Shown here: positions 5,216-12,405 of the stretch, one piece after another
Layout of the letters: each line of letters starts with the position of its first letter
Numbering within the stretch: position 1 is the first letter of the stretch
Translations under genes and position numbers: made by a program
DNA from: RGIG3009 sp045653425
GTDB lineage: Bacteria; Bacillota; Clostridia; Oscillospirales; Acutalibacteraceae
DNA length: 12,405 nucleotides
Direction: 5' to 3'
NCBI GenBank assembly: GCA_045653425.1
Contig: JAZOLU010000015.1
Location: forward strand, 1 to 12,405
The notes under the pieces: generated by a model
What the model saw: the letters and a program-made list of their open reading frames with translations, nothing else
The model's database searches: none
What the model was told of the DNA's origin: nothing

Positions 5216-8008
5216 TTATGCGTTTTTGCGTTTGCGGGTGAACCACAACGCTACTGTGGAAAGTACCACTGTCACGCCGAGCGCCACCGGCAAGACCGGG
5301 AAGCGTTCACCGGTGTTCGGAGAGCCATTGCCCGAACTGTTTAGTTGAGCATACAACGCCTTGGCCGCTGCCAGTAATTCCTCAAACGAGGGTTGGCCAT
5401 TCGCCTCCAGATACTCATCAATTTGAGCACGGCACGCTTCGCTCAACTGTGTCCAAATTTCCTCACCATCCAAGACAAACTGATAGTTATCTTCCGTAAT
5501 CTCTACAATCAGGTCGCCGTAGAGGTCGGACGTGTAGTTGTAAGCAAAATCCTCCGCCGGCATATCCACTGCGCCGCCTTGAATAACAGGTTTTTTGTTC
5601 GGTGCGGGCTCGTTGTAGCCACTGTCCTCATCACCCTGCCAAATGCGAATATAGTCAATTTCCATTACGGTGCTTTCGCTGCCGCCAATAATAAGCACCT
5701 GTCTTTGGTGGTTCATCGGAGCAAAGGCACCCATACCGTCAAACCCCTCCAACATACCCACTTCAACCACGCACTCCGGTTCGGCATATTCGGTATCGCT
5801 AAACACTTGACGTTTCACTTCCACACCGTCGTAAAAATGGATAAACATGTTCCGCTGCCACACCCAGCCCAGTGTGTGCCATTCCGAATCGCCCAAACCG
5901 GAGCACCTAGTCCCTCTGGTGCCATACGTAAAGGTCGCATCGGGGGCAATACTCTCGTGCCAAAGCGTCAGGGTGTAGTAGCCGTCTTTTCCGCCGTTCA
6001 TACCCCAGAATTCCATCCAGTCTATTTCCACCCATTCCTGGGTTTTGTTCTGGAGCTTATCCATTGACATAGACCAAATGGCTTGTTGGCCGCCCGTAGC
6101 ACCGTTTTGCTTAGCATCCGGGTCCGGAATACGGATACGCGCTTCCATATACCCATGGAGCCAGTCAAAGCCCAATCTCGTTTTCACATCCCTGGTCAGC
6201 AACGTGGTAACTCCTCTTCCGTATGCCTTTAAGGTCAAAACGCCGTTTTCAACACTGTACTCTTCCGGAGTCACCATGGTTTCACCATAAGGGCGATTAA
6301 CGTACCATTTGTAACCACTGGCACCGGTACCGTTTTTGTCGATGGTATGGTCGGAATCAAACTCGTCGTTAAACACCAGGCGGTCAAAGCCACCCAATTG
6401 CGCTACTTCCGGCGGGGTAAGAAGTGTATCTGCCACGTTCAGATTATACTGAAGATTAGCGTTGTTGGTATCATCCGTTTCCAAAACGGATAACGTGGAG
6501 TTGACACGAGCCGACATCATATGGTCACCTTTCACGGCAGCCCACGGCTGCTCGGAGGTGAGAGTCAATTCGCCGCCTGCTGCCAAATCCTCCGTAAGGG
6601 TGTAGGGGATTTGCTGAATCGTGTTGTTGTCCATACAAATATCCACCACAAACGACGAACCGGCTTTCACCGGGTCATCCCCTTGATTGCTTATCTGAAC
6701 AATAAACTCCAGTTCCGTGCCCGTTTTTACTTGCTCGTCGCCACCTTCCCACGTGAGCGATTCCACCACAAAATCAATCATCGAGGCCTTTTCTATCAAG
6801 AAAATGTTATCCAAGCAAATTGGACTGGCGGCAGCGTTTGCCACTGCAAATTCCAGCGTGAACACATCTTGTTCAGTCACGGTTTTGGGTGTGGTAAACT
6901 CGTAAGTTTTTTTGGCGTATGCAATAGTAACAGGGTCGGTTACATCCATCAACGAATGGCTTGTATTGCCCAGGGTAATAACCACTTCACCGTCGCCCAA
7001 CTCGCTCGAAGACCGTGTAAACAGTTCATAAGTGGTGTTCGGCTTTAAGCCCGTTACGGTTTGGATAACTTTTCCATCGTCCGTAATACACGCCGCATTA
7101 CTCTTTAATATACCGGCACCGGAAATCAGGCCCGCATTGCCACTCATTGTCCAAGAAGTGTCGTTTTCTTTATCAAACGTGCCATTGGTGACAAACGCCG
7201 GACTACCGGTCACCTGCACCGTGCACGTGTCGGTCAGCCGACCGTCAGTCGTAGTCACCGTGATTTCCGCCGTGCCTTTGCCCACGGCGGTAACAATACC
7301 GCGCTCAACAGTTGCCACGTCTTCGTTGCTACTGGTCCAAATACTGCCGTTATAGTTAGAATCCGCGGGTATTGCCCAAAACGTGAGACCTTTGGTGCGA
7401 CCCGGCATCAAGATGACTGAATCATAATCCAGTCTACCGGAAGTCGTGGTGGAATTATCGGAAATCACACTAAACTTAACATCGTCAAAGTAAACAGACT
7501 CCGCACTGGTTGCCCAAAAAATACTATTGACAAACGTGGATTTTGCCGTAAATTCTATGGTTATTGGTGTCCATTCAGGTTTGGCATCAAGAAAAAGCCG
7601 ATAACTTTTTGTCTTTACCCCATTTTCGTAATACGCGTAGTAAAACGTGTTCTGGTCTGCAGATGCCATCGACCAGCCCCCGCGAACTTTAAGTTCCAGG
7701 CGATACCGAACTCCATCCCGAAACGACGGTTCTCTATCAAAACTAAACCTAAGCGTTCTTGCACCCGATACTTCCAAGCACCGGTTACCGTCATCTTCCG
7801 TATGAATGGAAAACTCCGTGTAAGGCAGTCCAAGAATGGTGTTAGCATAATCAGCCTCTTGCGTTGAATCAAACGAAGATACATTTTCTGCAAGCAGATT
7901 TTCGCCCAACTCAGCCGATACCGGCAATGCCGTGCCGACAACGCAACACGTTACCAGCAAAGCAAAAGAAAGCACCCAGGAAAGTGCACGACGTGTTATT
8001 GTTTTCAT
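5216..8008 (-). CDS. Secreted GH16-family endoglycosidase, multimodular, wall-anchored
   Basis: The 930-aa protein starts at an ATG with the ribosome site AAGGAG seven to eight bases upstream. Modules in order: signal peptide 1-32 (cleavage after VSA); jelly-roll carbohydrate-binding-like region about 36-182; BIG2 Ig-like domain about 192-266 (WTSSNEDVATV); CBM4/9-like region about 271-405; CARDB-like domain about 412-526; GH16 catalytic domain about 540-793; conserved helical region about 814-890; sorting-type tail with SPNTG (896-900), hydrophobic span 903-923 and RKRK. The catalytic motif EIDWME gives nucleophile E661, D663 and acid/base E666, the beta-bulge form seen in laminarinases. GH16 enzymes cut beta-1,3- or mixed-linked glucans, or red-algal galactans; the substrate here is not determinable. 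It is monocistronic between its own promoter and 3' hairpin. SPNTG departs from canonical LPXTG. The gene is a paralogue of its right-hand neighbour. Confidence 0.88.
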   Translation of the reverse strand: MKTITRRALSWVLSFALLVTCCVVGTALPVSAELGENLLAENVSSFDSTQEADYANTILGLPYTEFSIHTEDDGNRCLEVSGARTLRFSFDREPSFRDGVRYRLELKVRGGWSMASADQNTFYYAYYENGVKTKSYRLFLDAKPEWTPITIEFTAKSTFVNSIFWATSAESVYFDDVKFSVISDNSTTTSGRLDYDSVILMPGRTKGLTFWAIPADSNYNGSIWTSSNEDVATVERGIVTAVGKGTAEITVTTTDGRLTDTCTVQVTGSPAFVTNGTFDKENDTSWTMSGNAGLISGAGILKSNAACITDDGKVIQTVTGLKPNTTYELFTRSSSELGDGEVVITLGNTSHSLMDVTDPVTIAYAKKTYEFTTPKTVTEQDVFTLEFAVANAAASPICLDNIFLIEKASMIDFVVESLTWEGGDEQVKTGTELEFIVQISNQGDDPVKAGSSFVVDICMDNNTIQQIPYTLTEDLAAGGELTLTSEQPWAAVKGDHMMSARVNSTLSVLETDDTNNANLQYNLNVADTLLTPPEVAQLGGFDRLVFNDEFDSDHTIDKNGTGASGYKWYVNRPYGETMVTPEEYSVENGVLTLKAYGRGVTTLLTRDVKTRLGFDWLHGYMEARIRIPDPDAKQNGATGGQQAIWSMSMDKLQNKTQEWVEIDWMEFWGMNGGKDGYYTLTLWHESIAPDATFTYGTRGTRCSGLGDSEWHTLGWVWQRNMFIHFYDGVEVKRQVFSDTEYAEPECVVEVGMLEGFDGMGAFAPMNHQRQVLIIGGSESTVMEIDYIRIWQGDEDSGYNEPAPNKKPVIQGGAVDMPAEDFAYNYTSDLYGDLIVEITEDNYQFVLDGEEIWTQLSEACRAQIDEYLEANGQPSFEELLAAAKALYAQLNSSGNGSPNTGERFPVLPVALGVTVVLSTVALWFTRKRKNA

Positions 8009-8068
8009 ACAATCATCTCCTTTGGTTCGTAGAATTCGGGATAGCCCCCCTCTACATCAACTATTCAT

Positions 8069-8097
8069 ATAGTACCATATTTCATTCGCAAAGTAAA
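8069..8097 (-). promoter_or_regulatory. Promoter of the 930-aa GH16 gene
   Basis: On the minus strand TTTACT (8097-8092) and TACTAT (8074-8069) are 17 bp apart, with TG one base before the -10 (extended -10). Each hexamer matches consensus at four of six positions. The predicted transcript start, about 8062, leaves a leader of some 50 nt before the ATG at 8008. The gene therefore need not be transcribed from its upstream paralogue. Confidence 0.5.
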
Positions 8098-8163
8098 CCT
8101 TTTTTGGCGGTTTTTACGGTGTTGTACAAAAAATATGGCTTTCAATCAAATTTTAAATGCCAA

Positions 8164-8193
8164 CAACCGCCGGCGTGAATGCGCCGGCGGTTG
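8164..8193 (-). terminator. 3' hairpin of the large GH16 gene
   Basis: A perfect 12-bp GC-rich inverted repeat (CAACCGCCGGCG at 8164-8175 with 8182-8193, six-base loop) lies 12 nt beyond the stop codon. On the minus strand it is followed by TTGGCATTTAAAATTTG, only loosely U-rich. It should end the large gene's transcript before the promoter of the next gene. Confidence 0.65.
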
Positions 8194-8205
8194 CCACTGT
8201 TAAAA

Positions 8206-11200
8206 TTATTGTGCGTTTTTGCGCTTGCGGGTGAACCACAACGCTACTGTGGAAAGTACCACTGTCACGCCGAGCGCCACCGGCAAGGCCGGGAACCGCT
8301 CACCGGTATCCGGCAAAACTTCCGGCTCAGCTTCACCTTCATCTGAGTCATCTTCATCTGAGTCATCATTCGAGCCGCTGACCAACTCAGCATAGAACGC
8401 TTTGGCCGCTGCCAGCAATTCCTCAAACGAAGGCTGACCGTTTGCCTCCAGGTACTCGTCGATTTCGGCGCGACGCGCTTCACTCAACTGTACCCAAATA
8501 TGCTCGCCATCCAAAACAAGCTGATAGTTCTCTTCGGTAATCTCCACAATCAGGTCGCCGTAGAGATCGGTCGTGTAGTTGTAAGCAAAGTCCTCGGCAG
8601 GCATATCAATCGTGCCGCCTTGAATACTATCGTCACCATCTGTTCCGGGTGCGGGTTCGTTATAGTTACCACCATCGGTGCCTTGCCAAATACGGATGTA
8701 ATCAAGCTCCATCTGGGTGCTTTGGCTACCGCCGATAATGAGCACTTGCTTTTGGTGATTCAACGGGGAGAAAGCACCCTGACCGTCAAAGCCCTCCAAC
8801 ATACCCGCTTCAACCACGCACTCCGGTTCGGCATATTCGGTATCGCTAAACACTTGACGTTTCACTTCTACGCCGTCATAGAAATGGATAATCATATTGC
8901 GTTGCCACAACCAACCCAGCGTATGCCACTCAGCATCGCCCAAACCGGAGCAACTGGTATTTCTACTGCCGTAAAAGAAGGTCGCATTGGGGTCCATGCT
9001 CTCATGCCAAATCGTCAAGGTGTAATAACCGTCTGGTCTGCCGTTGGGCACGCCCCAGAATTCCATCCAGTCCATTTCCACATATTCGCTGGATGTGTTC
9101 TGAAGTTTCTCAATCGGCATAGACCAAATGGCTTGCTGACTACCCGTAGCACCGTTTTGCTTAGCATCCGGGTCCGGAATACGAATACGTGCCTCCATAT
9201 ACCCAAACTGCCAGTCAAAGCCCAAACCGGTTTTAACGTCCTTGGTTTCCAAAAGTAAATCAGCATCGCCTTTTCCTTTCAAGGTCAAAACGCCGTTCTC
9301 AACACTGTACTCTTCCGGAGTCACCTGGGCTGCACCGTACGGGCGGTTAATATACCACTTGTAACCAATGTCACCGGTGCCGTTTCTGTCAAAGGAGTCG
9401 TAGGAATCGAATTCATCGTTAAAGATTAATTCGTTAAAGCCGGCCAACTGCGCCACTTCGGGCGGGGTGAGAAGTTCATCAGCCACGTTCAAGTTAAACT
9501 CAAGGTTCGCATTGTTGCTGCTATCCGCTTCCAAAATTGACATCGTGGAGTTCACGTTGGCAGACATCATATGGCTGCCTTTCACCGCAGCCCACGGCTT
9601 ATCAGACATAATGATTAAATCGCCACCGGATACCAATTTCTCGGTTAAGGTATAGGGAATTTGCTGAACCGTCTTGCCATCCATACAAATGTCCACCATA
9701 AGTGTGGAACCGGCTTCAACCGGATCTTTACCCTGGTTGCTTACTTGGACAACAAATTTCAGCTCGGTACCCGGTGTCACTTGGCTTTCACCGCCAACCC
9801 ACGTCAGCGATTCTACCACAAAGTCAACATCCGGTGTTTTTTCGGCTATGAAAACGTTGTCCACATAAATCATCTTGCCTTGGCCGTTGCGGGTGCCAAT
9901 TTCCAGTGTGAACTCAGTATCTTCGGTTATATTGTTGGGTGTGGTGAATGTCACACTATTGAAACGGTTAAATACATCTTTATCACACCACGGAGAGCGA
10001 TCCCAACCAGAATACACGGTAACATTCGGCTTATCCACCAACGCCACGGTGTCGTTACCCAGCTTATACGCAATCTCCGCCCTGGTTTTCGCTGCCATAT
10101 ACCGTATAAACAACCGATAGGTTGTGCTCGGTTTTAAGCCAGTGACGGTTTGGGTGAATTTCCCGTCTGTCGCAACGGCGGCTACACTACTGCCGCCGAC
10201 ACCGACACCTTCCACTATGGAAGCGTTACCGGCAATTGTCCAAGAATCATCGTTTTCTATGTCAAACGTGTTGTTGAAAACCAACGTATCGCCGACGCCA
10301 ACCTGTACGGCGCAAGAGGCGGACAAGCGACCATCGAGAGTGGTCGCCGTAATGACGGCCTCACCTTTACCCACGCCGGTAACCAGACCATGCTCAACCG
10401 TTGCCACGTTTTCGTCGCTACTCGTCCACGTAACGGGACCAATACAACTACCCGTAGGTGTTGCAATCATTTTCAGTGCTTTGGAACCGCCCGGCAAAAC
10501 GGTTATCGAGCTATAGTCAAAGCCAAGGGCCGATGCCTTCTCACCGGAGTTGTACAATTTCACGCAAACGTTATCAATCACTATCGGAGGTGAACCCTCT
10601 GCGCCTACTGACATGAAATTCACATCAAAGCGCCAAGTATATTGATCCTGATAGCTGGCATCAAAGGTAAAAATCTTGCTTGCCTTTTGCCATGTGCCCG
10701 CCGTAGCTTTTTTGCCTTTAACATCCCAGTAGTTTGCAGTATGAATTCTAATGGTTTGGCCTTCGACCATTTTGTAGTCGTACGAAAACTCGTACGTTTG
10801 CCCCGGAATCACCGGGAACGCATACTTATAACTTATTACACCAGCAACTGACGCTTCCACGCCGACACTGCCGTCTTTGCCGATGCCGTCTTTCATAACA
10901 ACGCCGTTCTTGTTGCTTTGCCAATGCGAACCTTTTTGTTCAAAGTCGCCGTCGTAGATCACATTGCCATCCGGTGCTACGGTAACAGCCACGCTGGCAG
11001 TTAACCCCTTGGAGGTGGTTAACGTAACGGTTGCCGTACCATAAGCCCATGCTTTCACTTGGCCATATTGGTTCACTTCGATAATGCGCTCGTCACTGGT
11101 GGTCCAAGTGCGCGTGCCAACACTCGCCTCTGCCGGAGTGGTAACAAGCTTCACGTCGGACAATACACCCGGCGCCGTTTTAATAGCATTAGAAGAGAGG

Positions 11201-12405
11201 GTGATTGCCGTTGCATCGGGCAATTCCACCAACGATACATCGTCCACGTACACCACGCCCGTGGTCTCGTTGCCCAAGGTCAACAAGGTGTCGATGTCAA
11301 AGCCCTCGGTCGGCACATTGAACGTAAAGGAATATTCTTGCCACGCATCGGACACGTTAAATGTATTTTTGCCCGTTGACACGTCCCAGCCGTTCGGCGT
11401 GGACCAGTAAATTTTCTGCGAAGCCGTGCCGTCGCCTTTTGCCTTAAACGTCAGTTTGTAGGACTTTTCTGCATTTACCATCAAGTGCTTTACAACGCCG
11501 CTGGATTTCGGTACTGCAAGCACCTTGTTAGTACTGTCGTCGGGGTCAAGCGCTACGGAAATCAAGCCCTTATCGGTGATGTCTTCTGTCCAATAACCGC
11601 CTGTTTTCCAGTCGTTGTTATCAAACGTACCGCCGGTAATACGCTCACCGTCTGCACTCACCATTACCGTTACGGTGTCCGTCACATTTGTGCCGTCCAT
11701 AACAGCGGTAATGGTGGCGGTACCTTCTTTCAAGGCAGTCACTTGGCCCGTGGCGGCATCCACCGTTGCCACGGTGGAGTCACTGCTGGTCCATTGCAAA
11801 CCGGCAACGTGCGACCCTGCGGGGGAACCCACCGTAGTGGGCGTGCAATACACGTTCCACGTGTTGGTACCGCTGGTTACCGGAGGTGCCAATTTAATAA
11901 CATCCTCTGCAAAAGTAAAGCCGGTTGCCAATTGCGCTACCGTGATTTTACAAGACACCGGCGGCAGATCACCGCAAGTGGCCGTAATAGTAACCTGTTC
12001 GCCCGCGTTGCCAACCACGGTTACCAAACCATTCTGGTCAACGGTAGCAACCGCCGGATTGGAGGTTTGCCACACAGGCGCGGGAGCAACAGAAAGCGGC
12101 GGCGTTGACTTCACTCCAAGCTGGAACGTGGTATTTTCGCCCACAACTATATTCGTGGCGTTAATCTCTACCGACGTAGCAGGAATTTTTATTCTCTTAA
12201 AGGAGAAGTTGTCAATGTAGAGACCTTCGCTAGAGTTTTTAAAGACAAAATTACCCGATATTGGGTTCGTTGCTTGCCATGTGTATGTGTATGTATTGCC
12301 GTACTTGAACTCTGTCGTGGTACCTGCCGCAGGCACCGTGAAAGTATTGGTATACGTCTTCCAGTCAGCCGAAGCGGTCAGCTCGATCTGGCTGCTCTTT
12401 TTCCA
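8206..12405 (-). CDS. Very large secreted GH16-family enzyme with repeated BIG2/CBM modules and LPDTG anchor (5' end off the right edge)
   Basis: The frame is open to the right edge (1399 visible residues), so the N-terminus and signal peptide are missing. A GTG at 12336 is not the real start, because protein-like sequence continues upstream of it. Modules in visible numbering: end of a carbohydrate-binding-like domain (1-72); two BIG2 domains (about 75-160 and 160-250); CBM4/9-like (about 251-395); BIG2 (about 396-476); CBM-like (about 477-620); BIG2 (about 624-702); CBM4/9-like (about 704-857); CARDB-like (about 860-975); GH16 (about 985-1241) with EMDWME (E1110, D1112, E1115); conserved helical region (about 1265-1342); acidic linker with two DDSDE units; LPDTG (1364-1368), hydrophobic span and RKRK. 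From the last BIG2 onward it matches the 930-aa neighbour closely. It should be a sortase-anchored surface endoglycosidase with several glycan-binding modules; the substrate is unknown. Confidence 0.88.
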   Translation of the reverse strand, partial: WKKSSQIELTASADWKTYTNTFTVPAAGTTTEFKYGNTYTYTWQATNPISGNFVFKNSSEGLYIDNFSFKRIKIPATSVEINATNIVVGENTTFQLGVKSTPPLSVAPAPVWQTSNPAVATVDQNGLVTVVGNAGEQVTITATCGDLPPVSCKITVAQLATGFTFAEDVIKLAPPVTSGTNTWNVYCTPTTVGSPAGSHVAGLQWTSSDSTVATVDAATGQVTALKEGTATITAVMDGTNVTDTVTVMVSADGERITGGTFDNNDWKTGGYWTEDITDKGLISVALDPDDSTNKVLAVPKSSGVVKHLMVNAEKSYKLTFKAKGDGTASQKIYWSTPNGWDVSTGKNTFNVSDAWQEYSFTFNVPTEGFDIDTLLTLGNETTGVVYVDDVSLVELPDATAITLSSNAIKTAPGVLSDVKLVTTPAEASVGTRTWTTSDERIIEVNQYGQVKAWAYGTATVTLTTSKGLTASVAVTVAPDGNVIYDGDFEQKGSHWQSNKNGVVMKDGIGKDGSVGVEASVAGVISYKYAFPVIPGQTYEFSYDYKMVEGQTIRIHTANYWDVKGKKATAGTWQKASKIFTFDASYQDQYTWRFDVNFMSVGAEGSPPIVIDNVCVKLYNSGEKASALGFDYSSITVLPGGSKALKMIATPTGSCIGPVTWTSSDENVATVEHGLVTGVGKGEAVITATTLDGRLSASCAVQVGVGDTLVFNNTFDIENDDSWTIAGNASIVEGVGVGGSSVAAVATDGKFTQTVTGLKPSTTYRLFIRYMAAKTRAEIAYKLGNDTVALVDKPNVTVYSGWDRSPWCDKDVFNRFNSVTFTTPNNITEDTEFTLEIGTRNGQGKMIYVDNVFIAEKTPDVDFVVESLTWVGGESQVTPGTELKFVVQVSNQGKDPVEAGSTLMVDICMDGKTVQQIPYTLTEKLVSGGDLIIMSDKPWAAVKGSHMMSANVNSTMSILEADSSNNANLEFNLNVADELLTPPEVAQLAGFNELIFNDEFDSYDSFDRNGTGDIGYKWYINRPYGAAQVTPEEYSVENGVLTLKGKGDADLLLETKDVKTGLGFDWQFGYMEARIRIPDPDAKQNGATGSQQAIWSMPIEKLQNTSSEYVEMDWMEFWGVPNGRPDGYYTLTIWHESMDPNATFFYGSRNTSCSGLGDAEWHTLGWLWQRNMIIHFYDGVEVKRQVFSDTEYAEPECVVEAGMLEGFDGQGAFSPLNHQKQVLIIGGSQSTQMELDYIRIWQGTDGGNYNEPAPGTDGDDSIQGGTIDMPAEDFAYNYTTDLYGDLIVEITEENYQLVLDGEHIWVQLSEARRAEIDEYLEANGQPSFEELLAAAKAFYAELVSGSNDDSDEDDSDEGEAEPEVLPDTGERFPALPVALGVTVVLSTVALWFTRKRKNAQ
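8338..8367. repeat. 15-bp tandem repeat (two copies) coding the acidic linker
   Basis: TTCATCTGAGTCATC occurs twice head to tail (8338-8352 and 8353-8367). On the coding strand it yields the repeated acidic unit DDSDE just before the LPDTG anchor. The 930-aa paralogue lacks this stretch. It is a likely site of repeat-length variation that changes the wall-spanning linker. Confidence 0.7.

Noticed and set aside
5393..6067. Long open frame of 224 codons on the plus strand inside the GH16 gene, with a similar one at 8500-9258
   Set aside because: Both are antisense to conserved catalytic sequence, have no ribosome site or family motif, and resemble each other only because the sense genes are paralogues.
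11485..12220. Two overlapping plus-strand frames of 207 and 201 codons
   Set aside because: They lie antisense to BIG2/CBM repeats whose codon bias suppresses stops on the other strand; there is no recognisable product.
12334..12336. GTG at 12336 as the start of the large GH16 gene
   Set aside because: The frame continues open to the right edge with domain-like sequence (KTYTNTFTVPAAG) and no ribosome site precedes the GTG, so the gene is cut by the window.
1..12405. CRISPR arrays, tRNA or rRNA genes, prophage or transposase genes
   Set aside because: I saw no regularly spaced repeats, cloverleaf-type sequence, ribosomal RNA motifs or transposase or integrase reading frames.

Overview
The window looks like a chromosomal segment of a Gram-positive carbohydrate-degrading bacterium, most likely a gut or rumen Clostridia (Ruminococcaceae/Oscillospirales-like). 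The reasons are strong GGAGG-type ribosome sites, two very large secreted multimodular glycosidases with sortase-type C-termini, bacterial Ig-like (BIG2) repeats, and an AraC-controlled sugar phosphorylase operon. The taxonomic placement is inference; nothing in the window fixes a genus.

Layout. Positions 1-563 hold no intact gene. They contain the first two codons of a minus-strand gene that runs off the left edge, a perfect hairpin that buries its ribosome site, two more perfect hairpins, and a probable remnant of a lipoprotein signal peptide. Positions 564-4060 are a minus-strand operon: phosphoglucomutase/phosphomannomutase, then class I mannose-6-phosphate isomerase (4-nt ATGA overlap), then a GH130 mannoside phosphorylase (33-nt gap). 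A divergent AraC-family regulator follows on the plus strand (to 4974). The intergenic region between them has a 21-bp-spaced direct repeat that is a good operator candidate. Positions 4975-5215 hold a terminator, an unexplained structured element with a ribosome site inside a stem, and a second terminator. Positions 5216-12405 hold two tandem minus-strand paralogues encoding secreted GH16 enzymes (930 aa complete; at least 1399 aa, running off the right edge). Each has its own 3' hairpin, and a promoter lies between them.

How the genes fit together. GH130 phosphorolysis of a beta-mannoside would give mannose-1-phosphate, the mutase would convert this to mannose-6-phosphate, and ManA to fructose-6-phosphate. 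The operon is therefore a complete cytoplasmic route from an imported manno-oligosaccharide into glycolysis, probably switched by the AraC protein. No transporter is intact in the window; the remnant near position 340 may be what is left of a sugar ABC substrate-binding lipoprotein. The two GH16 proteins act outside the cell, probably wall-anchored, on a beta-glucan or galactan. Whether they belong to the same regulon as the mannoside operon cannot be told from the sequence.

The most unusual points are: the AraC gene appears to need a frameshift or a missing A in an A6 run to join its natural start to its body; a ribosome-site-sequestering leader sits at the left edge; an orphan structured element lies at 5039-5149; and the GH16 pair shows modular growth, patches of near-identity, co-inherited 3' hairpins and different sorting motifs (LPDTG versus SPNTG).
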